Below are positions 6,995-13,767 of a stretch of DNA of 20,376 nt, piece after piece. This DNA comes from a virus. The notes under the pieces were generated by a model, which saw nothing but the letters and a program-made list of their open reading frames with translations, was not told where the DNA came from and did no database searches. The stretch spans positions 1-20,376 of the IMG/VR virus record IMGVR_UViG_3300035698_003519. One strand, written 5' to 3'. The translations under genes and the position numbers were made by a program. The stretch's first letter is position 1, and the number at the start of each line of letters is the position of its first letter.

Positions 6995-7555
6995 CTATAC
7001 CTTTAATGTTTTTGGTTTATCCATAATAGATATAATATCAGCACGGTTTTGTCCTGTTATATTAACCATTGCGTCAATTACTTTATCTAAGCCAGCACCC
7101 TTCTTAGAATTTCGCTTTTTCTCTCTATCTAAATCATGCGCTTTCTTCCACGTGATATATTCAGGTGTTTTATAATATGCTTGTATTTCAGACTCTGATG
7201 GTTTAGTAGTATAGAGCATTCTTCCTAACCTACGGAACTTGCTATAAGTATATCTTGCATTGTTTGGATGCATCGGCCCTATACGTTTTCCCCAAGGTGT
7301 CCATAAAGATATATTCTTGTGATCGGTAATGTCTTTCATCTCAATCTTATTAGTACCTTGTTTCTGCTTAGCAAAGAAATCCATGTCTTGCATATACTTT
7401 GAATCTGATGCGCTAATCTTAGGCTGAGTACTAATAATTGTTTCTAGGTATTTCTTCTCTTGATTCAACCTAGATATTGTTTGTTGCGGTGTTTCTTTAA
7501 TCGGTTCAGGTACTACTGACGTATTTGCGTTTGTTATTCCATGATCTTCTGACAT
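6995..7555 (-). CDS. 186-aa protein downstream of capsid gene, unknown
   Basis: Hydrophilic protein with strong SD (AGGAGG about 9 nt before the ATG). The first ~55 residues are Q/E/K-rich and probably helical (ETPQQTISRLNQEKKYLETI). The middle contains ISLWTPWGKRIGPMHPNN and a basic run (YSKFRRLGRMLYTTK). The C-terminal region is again helical and basic (ITWKKAHDLDREKKRNSKKG). No family recognised. It is the first gene after the capsid gene, separated from it by a stable hairpin. A head accessory, decoration or completion function is possible from synteny only. Confidence 0.6.
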   Translation of the reverse strand: MSEDHGITNANTSVVPEPIKETPQQTISRLNQEKKYLETIISTQPKISASDSKYMQDMDFFAKQKQGTNKIEMKDITDHKNISLWTPWGKRIGPMHPNNARYTYSKFRRLGRMLYTTKPSESEIQAYYKTPEYITWKKAHDLDREKKRNSKKGAGLDKVIDAMVNITGQNRADIISIMDKPKTLKV

Positions 7556-7580
7556 TGGTTATTCCTCCTATTAGACTGGA

Positions 7581-7601
7581 TGGGGAGATAACCTCTCCCC
7601 A
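7581..7601 (-). other. Stem-loop after the major capsid gene
   Basis: Perfect 8-bp inverted repeat TGGGGAGA / TCTCCCCA with a 5-nt loop, 25 nt past the capsid stop and before the next SD. No T-tract follows on the minus strand (TCCAGTCTAATAGG), so a classic intrinsic terminator is unlikely. RNA processing or protection of the abundant capsid mRNA is more plausible. Confidence 0.7.
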
Positions 7602-7625
7602 CCCACTAATTAATAAAACAACAAC

Positions 7626-8537
7626 CTATGGCTGTTGGTTAAACTGCATTTCAACTCCGTGAGAATCTCTTAATTCTGATTCGCCCCAGATTTCTGTTCC
7701 AACAATTTTGTCAGCAACTTCAGAAGCATCGCCTTCAACAACAAACTTTAATCCACGTTTTGGCGTGTATTTAATAGCTTGTTTACTGAATGCTGCACCA
7801 GAAGCGTTGTTAGATGTAACAGTAATATTAGCATCAGCCCAAAGACGGAATCCCAATACCATACCACTAAATCCTGCTCTTGCCCATTCTTCCCCAACTG
7901 TTCCAGGACCTCTAGTCTGAATAGCATCATTTGAATTATCAAATAAACTGATAAGCCCAATAGATGACCAAATGTTAAGAGGATGCATAACAAGCTCATA
8001 AGGTAATGGAGCAAATCCATTTCTTAAAGCACCATAAGCGTCATAAAGATCGCCAGGTGTAATATCGACATTAGCACTACCAACATTCTCTGCAAAAGAT
8101 GCAAACAATGTAACTAAGTCAGTATCACGTCTTGTTACGATACTATTTCCAATAAGAACTCCAGCAACGGCAGCCATATTGTCATCAGAACCTAAATCAG
8201 CAATTTCTTTTAATTGAACATAAGAACCATGAACACCAACAGTAGCTGAACTAGGTGATGTATCATTTCCAACAGTTGTGGAATCTAACGCTTGAGCTGC
8301 TAACGAATCGTCAGTATCAGATGTTAGTTTCGCAATTATTGGTGTTTCAGATACAACCCCAGGTCCGCCTAATAGCTTAGTGTCAAGCGTTACTAAAGGT
8401 CTTACAACATCTCTTTCTTCTAATGCAAGAATCGCATTAGTTACCATTGTCGGGATACATTCCGTCAAGGTTGTGGTAGTCGTATCAGCCATACCACGAT
8501 TATCTAGATTTAATATTTTATTTAAAAATTTAAACAT
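7626..8537 (-). CDS. Major capsid protein (HK97 fold)
   Basis: 303 aa, coat protein of the icosahedral head. Evidence: position directly after portal and scaffold, size, and typical coat segments: TTTTTLTECIPTMVTNAIL near the N-terminus, GVHGSYVQLKEIADLG around the E-loop region, DAYGALRNGFAPLPYELVMH with following NIWSSIG in the A-domain, and the C-terminal strand segment YTPKRGLKFVVEGDASE. I use the ATG at 8537, with SD AGGAG 6 nt away. A second Met (residue 16, MADTTT) looks like the start of related coat proteins but has no SD. The extra leader MFKFLNKILNLDNRG resembles the scaffold N-terminus. Synteny and sequence make this call strong. Confidence 0.92.
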   Translation of the reverse strand: MFKFLNKILNLDNRGMADTTTTTLTECIPTMVTNAILALEERDVVRPLVTLDTKLLGGPGVVSETPIIAKLTSDTDDSLAAQALDSTTVGNDTSPSSATVGVHGSYVQLKEIADLGSDDNMAAVAGVLIGNSIVTRRDTDLVTLFASFAENVGSANVDITPGDLYDAYGALRNGFAPLPYELVMHPLNIWSSIGLISLFDNSNDAIQTRGPGTVGEEWARAGFSGMVLGFRLWADANITVTSNNASGAAFSKQAIKYTPKRGLKFVVEGDASEVADKIVGTEIWGESELRDSHGVEMQFNQQP

Positions 8538-8575
8538 TTGCTACTCCTATGATTTAAGAATTAATTTTCCTAAAA

Positions 8576-9343
8576 CTAAGCAATAATACCAGCGGAGATT
8601 GTTCTACCCTCTTTATTCATTAAAGCTGTAAGCTTTGCTTTAGTATCTGCCATCCCTTTGAAATCATTTGAGTATGTCTGCTTTGTAAGCAGATTGTTGA
8701 GAGATACAAGGTCCTCTCCCCCAACTCCTCCTCCGGCTCCATCTAAATTCTCATTTCCAGCTGAGCCAGATCCCCCACCACCTTGATTAGCGTTAGCTTT
8801 CACAAGATGTGGTCTGCCAGTCAAGAAAGCTTTTACACCTTCTTCGACAGTTAAGTCTTTATCAAGATTATTAGCATCTTTACCTTTTATGGTAACGATA
8901 CCATCTTTAAGCTGTGCAGAAGCTTTTAGCAATGCTAAAGTTTCTTCTAGGTAGCCACCCTGTTTAACAATCTCACCGGTAAGACTATTCCCGATTGTCA
9001 TATCAGAGATGATGTTATCTTTAGTTGTAATGACACCGGTTAAATCGCCAATTCTGGTGTTTACTGTTTTAAGTGCTTCTTCATACTTCCCAGCTTCTTC
9101 AAGATTCTTCTTTTCGTCATCTTGTAGCTTTGCGTCTTGTTCGGTCTTGTATTTCTTTAATTCATCATAATCGGTATACTTGTTTCTTTCTTGAGCTAAC
9201 CTATTTGTTACAATACTATCAATCTTGGGTTGTACTAAACCATCTACTTGTTTAGTAATTAACTCTTGAACCTCTGTAGCAGTAAATGTTTCTTTACCAC
9301 CTAAATCAAGTTCACCACGATTATTTCTTAATAAATGGAACAT
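8576..9343 (-). CDS. Capsid assembly scaffolding protein
   Basis: 255 aa, charged and mostly helical. A coiled-coil centre (about 45-100, LKKYKTEQDAKLQDDEKKN, LEEAGKYEEALKTVNTRIG) is followed by LTGEIVKQGGYLEETLALLK, a flexible Gly-rich linker (GGGGSGSAGNENLDGAGGG, about 188-208) and a short C-terminal helical region that would be the capsid-binding end. This is the layout of phage scaffolds (DUF4355/gp20-like) that direct procapsid assembly and then leave. SD GGGAG lies 6 nt before the ATG, within the last codons of the portal gene (23-nt overlap). The N-terminus MFHLLRNNRGELDLG shares MF..L..NRG with the coat protein. Confidence 0.88.
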   Translation of the reverse strand: MFHLLRNNRGELDLGGKETFTATEVQELITKQVDGLVQPKIDSIVTNRLAQERNKYTDYDELKKYKTEQDAKLQDDEKKNLEEAGKYEEALKTVNTRIGDLTGVITTKDNIISDMTIGNSLTGEIVKQGGYLEETLALLKASAQLKDGIVTIKGKDANNLDKDLTVEEGVKAFLTGRPHLVKANANQGGGGSGSAGNENLDGAGGGVGGEDLVSLNNLLTKQTYSNDFKGMADTKAKLTALMNKEGRTISAGIIA

Positions 9344-10904
9344 TGTCTACTCCCTTTTTTTCCGGCAGGTTGCCGTCTTTTTGTTTTAAACCTAATTTCT
9401 TTAATAAAGATCCGCCTTCTTCACGGCCTTCATTAGCATCTATATCAGCAAGAATTCCATCCATCTTATCATCTGGCATCCTTGGGAATTTCTTTTTCGC
9501 TATTGCTTTCTTAATCTCTTTATTGAACTCTTTACCTATCTCAAGTTTTAACGACTTCTCCGCTTCATCTAGGTCAGCAGTTAAGCTTTGGATATCGAAA
9601 CTTGTGCCATAAGTAACACTACCATCAAAGCCTTTCTGACCTTCCCATTTAGCGAAGATATCCCATCGCTTCATTTCAGCGTCTTCCATATTAGCAGCCT
9701 TTTGAGTAAGTGCTGCATTCGTTTCATTGAAATCCCATGCTTTAGATGTACCTGATTCTTGTACCGCTGTTTGTTCTTGATTAGCTGAGCCACCTTCTAA
9801 CTTAGCGATCTGGAACATCTTAGTTACTTGATTAGCAATATGGGTAAAGTACGTTTCAGCATTGCTTGATTCTGGTGATATATACCCAGGTGCATTCATA
9901 CCTTCAGGATATAATAAACCTTTGTTCGTACCTACTTCTAATTGGTTATAATCGTTTGACTTGCCCTGTAGTGTAAGAAACGAAAATGTCTGATCTCTAA
10001 GTATCTGCCTTAACTCAGAACATGAGTTATATACATCTCTGGCTATAAATGCTATGTCAGCAATAGAGCTAATACCAAGCATATTCTTAACACTCTTGCT
10101 TTTCTTATCAAATGTTATTGTTACTGGTACAATCCCTAGATTATGTGATGCTCTGCCAAGCTCTTTATACTCGTTATCGTATAAGATCCATTCAGTACGT
10201 GTCCACATTCTATAATTCTTGTTAACAGCCTTTTCTTTGCTATAAGCCATCGGGTCAGCATTGTTGCTGCCTACTTCTAGCAATACAATCCAGTTAAGTT
10301 GACCGAACCTATCATAATCCCAATTAATAACATTCTGAGGTTGGAAATCAACGAAGTAAGGGAACTGGCCCTGGTCCATCTTATCTTTAAGGTTGAGTAT
10401 AGTGCCGGTTGGCGTTGGTGAATCAATTACGGTATACATATGGCCATATACTTGTGCTAAGTTAAATAGATCGCTACGATGCTCACCTATTGAATCGCCC
10501 ATACGGTTAACGTCAGATTCCCTTTGCTCGACAGCCTTTTCTATATTTCCCCATTCCTCAAGTATCGGTTGCTTAAATAAATGATTTGTGTAGATGTCGA
10601 TTATAGGAGCACAGAAGTTATAGTAATAACTCATCTTAACTCTGGTAGCGAAATCTGCATTTGTTTCTCTAGCATGACGAAACAAGTTACCTTCTACGGT
10701 GCTATTCTCTATCTTCTTACCACCAGCCCATACACTTGTGAATAGCTCAGAGATAATGTTACCATTCCTACTTGCTCCTGTTGATATGGTCGCATTTGTA
10801 TAATTCTTCCCACCTTCGTATGATTGAAGTAAGAAATTCCAATAAGATACGTTATTGGTATATATAGGATGCGGATTCTCTATAATTGCTTTTATTCCAG
10901 ACAT
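9321..10904 (-). CDS. Portal protein
   Basis: 527 aa, the dodecameric DNA-entry vertex of the head. Family features: ATRVKMSYYYNFCAPIIDIY near the N-terminus, FVDFQPQNVINWDYDRFGQL in the wing/stem core, the helical stem stretch (IADIAFIARDVYNSCSELRQ), and the late region ESGTSKAWDFNETNAALTQK. This matches SPP1/DUF4055-type portals. The charged C-terminus (PDDKMDGILADIDANEGREE, LLKKLGLKQKDG) is typical. Order TerL, portal, scaffold, capsid confirms it. SD AAGGA is about 9 nt from the ATG, and the start is 2 nt after the HTH gene stop. Confidence 0.93.
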   Translation of the reverse strand: MSGIKAIIENPHPIYTNNVSYWNFLLQSYEGGKNYTNATISTGASRNGNIISELFTSVWAGGKKIENSTVEGNLFRHARETNADFATRVKMSYYYNFCAPIIDIYTNHLFKQPILEEWGNIEKAVEQRESDVNRMGDSIGEHRSDLFNLAQVYGHMYTVIDSPTPTGTILNLKDKMDQGQFPYFVDFQPQNVINWDYDRFGQLNWIVLLEVGSNNADPMAYSKEKAVNKNYRMWTRTEWILYDNEYKELGRASHNLGIVPVTITFDKKSKSVKNMLGISSIADIAFIARDVYNSCSELRQILRDQTFSFLTLQGKSNDYNQLEVGTNKGLLYPEGMNAPGYISPESSNAETYFTHIANQVTKMFQIAKLEGGSANQEQTAVQESGTSKAWDFNETNAALTQKAANMEDAEMKRWDIFAKWEGQKGFDGSVTYGTSFDIQSLTADLDEAEKSLKLEIGKEFNKEIKKAIAKKKFPRMPDDKMDGILADIDANEGREEGGSLLKKLGLKQKDGNLPEKKGVDNVPFIKK

Positions 10905-10906
10905 AT

Positions 10907-11173
10907 CTATTTTCCTTTTGAGGGTAGTTTCTTTACGGCGACCTTCTTTACAGAAGTAGATGCTGGAGTTGCTTTAGCTTTTCTTTCTTTTCTCTTAGTC
11001 TTTCTTAAATCGTTATCCCGCTCTGTAGCTTGTTGCTCATATACCTTTTCAGCTTCTACAACCGTTGATAAAACATTATCCACTTCTTTGCGTTTGATCT
11101 TTAATATCTCTGCTATTTCTCTGATGCTAGATCCTTTTGCCCTTAATTGCCTAATTCTTCTTTCATCTACCAT
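10907..11173 (-). CDS. Small HTH protein with basic tail
   Basis: 88 aa. Residues about 5-35 (RRIRQLRAKGSSIREIAEIL, KIKRKEVDNVL) form a plausible resolvase/Hin-type helix-turn-helix. The rest is a highly basic tail (DLRKTKRKERKAKA, KKVAVKKLPSKGK). It sits between large terminase and portal, SD AAAGGAG 7 nt before the ATG, overlapping nothing. It likely binds DNA. Possible roles are a packaging accessory, a late regulator, or compensation for the HNH-interrupted small terminase; none is shown. HTH confidence is moderate. Confidence 0.65.
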   Translation of the reverse strand: MVDERRIRQLRAKGSSIREIAEILKIKRKEVDNVLSTVVEAEKVYEQQATERDNDLRKTKRKERKAKATPASTSVKKVAVKKLPSKGK

Positions 11174-11175
11174 GG

Positions 11176-12492
11176 TTAAGCTCCTTTAACTGGTATTCCC
11201 GTGATAATACCTTTTTGTATTGGGAAGTTATACGAAATTAAATATCCTAAAGCGTCTGACATGTGGCCTATTTGCATTGTTTTCTCTTGATTCTTGTCTA
11301 AGCGTCCATCTGGTAAGCTCTCTTTCTTGTTAAGATCGTTTATTGTCTTTGGACACGTTTTAGGGTTTACTTTGTACTTAGTGTTTACATCTCTATCTTT
11401 AAGGAATGAATTGACATTGTTAATACGATCCTTCTGTCTCGGATTGCCGGGATGTGCCATTATGGTAAATCCAGCGTCTTCGAGTATAGCTAGATCAGAC
11501 TTTGTTGCATTTGAGTTCTCAGCTTTACCTGTTGAATCAGGGTATATAACAACCCTATATGGATATGTGAATCGCTCAAGTAAAGCATCCCGCATTTCAA
11601 ACGTATTTGAGTTGTTTAACCATATCTCGCCAAACTGGTCATATGTATCACCTTTGATATGGCCTAATGTAGCTGTCATAGGGTCTACGTTGAAATCCAT
11701 TCCTACTGATACTATTGATCCTTCTTTTGTATCTTCTATCAAAGAACTATCAAGATTGTGAACACCAAACTCTTTATACGCTAACCCCTCGTAACTCTCA
11801 AACGATCCTTCATATTCTTGCCTAAATGTACGTTCATCTAATTCTTCTTTTACTGTAGCAATTTCTTCCGCATTCAATACGTCTGAACTGAACCAATGAT
11901 AATAAGCCCAATCACCGCTCTCTCCATAACTACCAACACCATGCAATGATTCGGGTATAATCCCACCACATGATCTTAATGCTACATCGTAATAGAAATT
12001 ACGACCTTCCGGTACACCGTCTAACAATGCCCAACCATTTGTATCTGAAAGAACTGGTCTAATGTTACTATTCCACGCTTCAATGCCCTTAAGGTTGCCG
12101 AACTCAGTTATATGGCAACCGTGCCATTCTTGCCCTTCAATACGTTCCGGCTTATCAAGCCCTATAATATGTATTTCAGATCCGTTAAGTAAACGAACAA
12201 CCAAATCTGATTCTGACTTGGATTTCAGCAATAAACGGCTATCTTTCTTTAACCCTTCCCAAAAGATATCTTTAGCTTGCTTATAAGTAGGAGCACCATG
12301 GAAATATCTGCCTGGTTCTGTCAACGCTTTGTTAAAGAGCTTACGTCTGCCAATCAATGTCTTACGGCTTCTACGACCCGCTGGGTTAACTATAAATCTA
12401 TGCTGATCCCGGTAATACTGGACCTGGATCGGTGTCAGCGAGTGAAGCCTCATTGGCTTCATTTTCTCCATTGAATCTAACGTGATAGTCAT
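11176..12492 (-). CDS. terL: Terminase large subunit (ATPase-nuclease)
   Basis: 438-aa DNA-packaging motor and headful nuclease. N-terminal ATPase: Walker A-like PAGRRSRKT (37-45) with the Arg-rich loop typical of TerL; Walker B region WHGCHITEFGN (123-132), where ITE replaces the usual acidic pair DE; coupling region WALLDGVPEGRNFYYD. C-terminal RNase H-like nuclease acidic residues: D266 in VGMDFNVDP, D319 in VIYPDSTG, D413 in HMSDALGYL. Full length for the family. Start uncertain: ATG 12492 has only a very close GGAAG; Met8, 11 or 14 are alternatives. It follows the TerS gene after 21 nt. Confidence 0.93.
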   Translation of the reverse strand: MTITLDSMEKMKPMRLHSLTPIQVQYYRDQHRFIVNPAGRRSRKTLIGRRKLFNKALTEPGRYFHGAPTYKQAKDIFWEGLKKDSRLLLKSKSESDLVVRLLNGSEIHIIGLDKPERIEGQEWHGCHITEFGNLKGIEAWNSNIRPVLSDTNGWALLDGVPEGRNFYYDVALRSCGGIIPESLHGVGSYGESGDWAYYHWFSSDVLNAEEIATVKEELDERTFRQEYEGSFESYEGLAYKEFGVHNLDSSLIEDTKEGSIVSVGMDFNVDPMTATLGHIKGDTYDQFGEIWLNNSNTFEMRDALLERFTYPYRVVIYPDSTGKAENSNATKSDLAILEDAGFTIMAHPGNPRQKDRINNVNSFLKDRDVNTKYKVNPKTCPKTINDLNKKESLPDGRLDKNQEKTMQIGHMSDALGYLISYNFPIQKGIITGIPVKGA

Positions 12493-12513
12493 CTTCCGTA
12501 TCTATCATTTATC

Positions 12514-13299
12514 TTATTCATTAGTATCGCTTCTTGTTATCGCATCGGCAATAGCTTTGAAATATTCGTCTGCATTTTCTCCTATATCCACAAGGGTTTC
12601 TTTACGATCTTTCCAATTCTTACCTTGTCTATTCTTTAACCATATAAACGCTGCGGCTGTGTCTGGTGCAATTTCTTTTTTAACGGTCTTTGTTACAAAC
12701 AATTCTCCTACTTGTATAGGAGATGATTCCATCATTTCTAAATACACTTCAATTTTATTTATTCTCTCGTCGCTATAAAAAGTTTGCTTCTGGTACCATT
12801 CGTGAACATCATTATCTATCTTACTTGAGTTACAAGATTTGCAACACGGAACAACATTCTGTTTTATATATTCCCCACCTTTAGCAAGTGGCTTAAAATG
12901 ATCTTTGGTTATATTGTTTTTTGAACCGCAATAAACACATGAATTATCAAACAACAATAATGCTCTCTGCCAGTCTTGCTCTGTGAGTGTAAATTCTTCG
13001 CCTTCTTTATGTCTTTTCTTTTGTGAAGATGCACCACCTATTCGTTCTTTTGTTATCTCATCAAATGAATATCCGTTAGCTCTTTTATATAAAGCTTTGG
13101 CTACATTAGCATCTGCATCTGACTTGCCCCTTTTTATGGACTGTAGAAATTCTGGATATTCGTGCTTCCAATTATTAAATGTTTTTTCAGATACATCAAA
13201 AAAGTCCGCCATTTCCACATCGGTTAAGCCGAGTAGTGCGAACTTAAAAACTTTCTTATTATATTCTTCCTTATAGAGTGTAGGTCTTCCAACGTCCAT
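12514..13299 (-). CDS. terS: Terminase small subunit with in-frame HNH endonuclease insert
   Basis: 261 aa. Residues 1-87 are a TerS-like DNA-recognition part: GRPTLYKEEYNKKV, HTH around 22-46 (LTDVEMADFFDVSEKTFNNW), then DADANVAKALYKRANGYSFD. Residues ~199-232 resume TerS (ELFVTKTVKKEIAPDTAAAF, IWLKNRQGKNWKDRKE). Between them (~88-198) lies an HNH domain: C121-x2-C124, D133-H134, N148, C153-x2-C156, N157, followed by VHEWYQKQTF. No intein residues are seen (no catalytic Cys/Ser start, no C-terminal His-Asn), so this reads as a nested nuclease domain in one ORF. SD GGGAG is 5-6 nt before the ATG; it is the first gene of the late arm. TerS selects viral DNA; the HNH may nick DNA for packaging or homing. 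Confidence 0.85.
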   Translation of the reverse strand: MDVGRPTLYKEEYNKKVFKFALLGLTDVEMADFFDVSEKTFNNWKHEYPEFLQSIKRGKSDADANVAKALYKRANGYSFDEITKERIGGASSQKKRHKEGEEFTLTEQDWQRALLLFDNSCVYCGSKNNITKDHFKPLAKGGEYIKQNVVPCCKSCNSSKIDNDVHEWYQKQTFYSDERINKIEVYLEMMESSPIQVGELFVTKTVKKEIAPDTAAAFIWLKNRQGKNWKDRKETLVDIGENADEYFKAIADAITRSDTNE

Positions 13300-13316
13300 A
13301 AATCTCCCTGGTTACT

Positions 13317-13335
13317 TTAATTATAATATAATTAA
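13317..13335. promoter_or_regulatory. AT-rich inverted repeat, operator-like
   Basis: Perfect 8-bp arms TTAATTAT / ATAATTAA with a 3-nt centre, just upstream of the small terminase and overlapping its putative -10 box. TTACTTTAA also occurs twice (13312-13320, 13351-13359), and GTAAATTAC (13346-13354) is a small palindrome. This looks like a repressor or activator site for the late arm. AT-richness makes chance symmetry possible. Confidence 0.45.
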
Positions 13336-13350
13336 CCGAAATATAGTAAA
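13323..13350 (-). promoter_or_regulatory. Candidate promoter for the virion arm
   Basis: On the minus strand, TTTACT (13350-13345), 16-nt spacer, TATTAT (13328-13323), about 24 nt before the TerS ATG. An A/T tract (nine T at 13361-13369) lies upstream like an UP element. Sigma70-like with mismatches. Confidence 0.45.
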
Positions 13351-13429
13351 TTACTTTAACTTTTTTTTTAGCTTAAAAAACCTCGTCGACAAACCACACA
13401 TAAAATTAATATAATAATAAAATAAACAC

Positions 13430-13457
13430 TTTACAAGATTGGGAACAGTATTATAAT
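13430..13457 (+). promoter_or_regulatory. Sigma70-like promoter of the early arm
   Basis: TTTACA (13430-13435), 16-nt spacer, perfect TATAAT (13452-13457). Expected transcription start is near 13464. The upstream region is AT-rich. The only plus-strand promoter of this quality noticed before the replication genes. Confidence 0.65.
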
Positions 13458-13463
13458 ATTAAT

Positions 13464-13584
13464 TATGGTAAGCATAACAAGACAAGATACAAAGATCACA
13501 AATACAAATAAAAACAAAATACCCCCCCGGCAGAGATGTGTGCTTACCACTCACCCAAGCTTGTCTTGGCTCTGTCGGGTTTTT
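13464..13584 (+). ncRNA. Candidate structured leader RNA or sRNA with pseudoknot potential
   Basis: A transcript from the promoter above would start with TATGGTAAGCATAACAAG. Its 5' block TGGTAAGCA (13466-13474) is the exact complement of TGCTTACCA (13541-13549), extendable to 11 pairs with one wobble. The next block CAAGACAAG (13478-13486) is the exact complement of CTTGTCTTG (13560-13568). Both partners lie in the loop of a 10-bp hairpin (13526-13535 with 13570-13579), so pairing would be pseudoknotted. A 5-bp hairpin CCAAG/CTTGG (13555-13569) competes with the second pairing. An A-rich unstructured linker (13487-13521) joins the parts. The hairpin ends in TTTTT. It fits either a ~120-nt sRNA or a switching 5' leader of the gene at 13600. 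No known riboswitch consensus recognised. Confidence 0.5.
13526..13584 (+). terminator. Terminator-like hairpin or attenuator before first early gene
   Basis: Stem CCCGGCAGAG / CTCTGTCGGG (10 pairs, one G-U), 34-nt loop with nested CCAAG/CTTGG hairpin, then TTTTT and AAT. It lies between the early promoter and the SD of the 55-aa gene, so it could terminate or attenuate early transcription. The large loop is atypical for a constitutive terminator. Confidence 0.55.
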
Positions 13585-13599
13585 AATGGGGAGGATATA

Positions 13600-13767
13600 A
13601 TGGATAAAGGCGTAGAGTTCGTAAAGAACCAAATAAGCAAATGTCTAAGCATGAAGACGAATGAAGATAAGCGGGAAGAATTGGCTGATCGTTACAACGT
13701 AGTATTATTTGAAATGGATAGCGATAAATTGGATCAAGAATACCATGATAAGATAGGTATATTATGA
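13600..13767 (+). CDS. 55-aa first early gene product, unknown
   Basis: MDKGVEFVKNQISKCLSMKT..., acidic and helical, no recognised domain. I reject a longer reading from 13465, because that would run through the structured leader and has no SD. At 13600 a near-ideal SD GGGGAGG (13588-13594) sits 5 nt upstream. The stop overlaps the next start as ATGA. As the first gene after the early promoter it is a candidate host-takeover or regulatory peptide, by position only. Confidence 0.75.
   Translation: MDKGVEFVKNQISKCLSMKTNEDKREELADRYNVVLFEMDSDKLDQEYHDKIGIL

Noticed and set aside
7581-7601. Intrinsic terminator after the capsid gene
   Set aside because: No U-tract on the transcribed strand, so kept only as a stem-loop.
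11294-11761. 155-aa plus-strand ORF
   Set aside because: Antisense to the conserved nuclease half of the large terminase; no SD or domain.
12700-13040. Intein within the small terminase
   Set aside because: No catalytic Cys/Ser at the N-border, no His-Asn plus Cys/Ser/Thr at the C-border, and the insert (about 110 aa) is too small for splicing plus nuclease domains.
13526-13579. tRNA or known riboswitch class
   Set aside because: No cloverleaf, anticodon arm or CCA-end geometry, and none of the riboswitch core motifs I know is present.
13465-13599. Upstream in-frame extension giving a 100-aa protein starting MVSITRQD
   Set aside because: No SD at 13465, the extension runs through the hairpin and the C-tract, and an ideal SD precedes ATG 13600.
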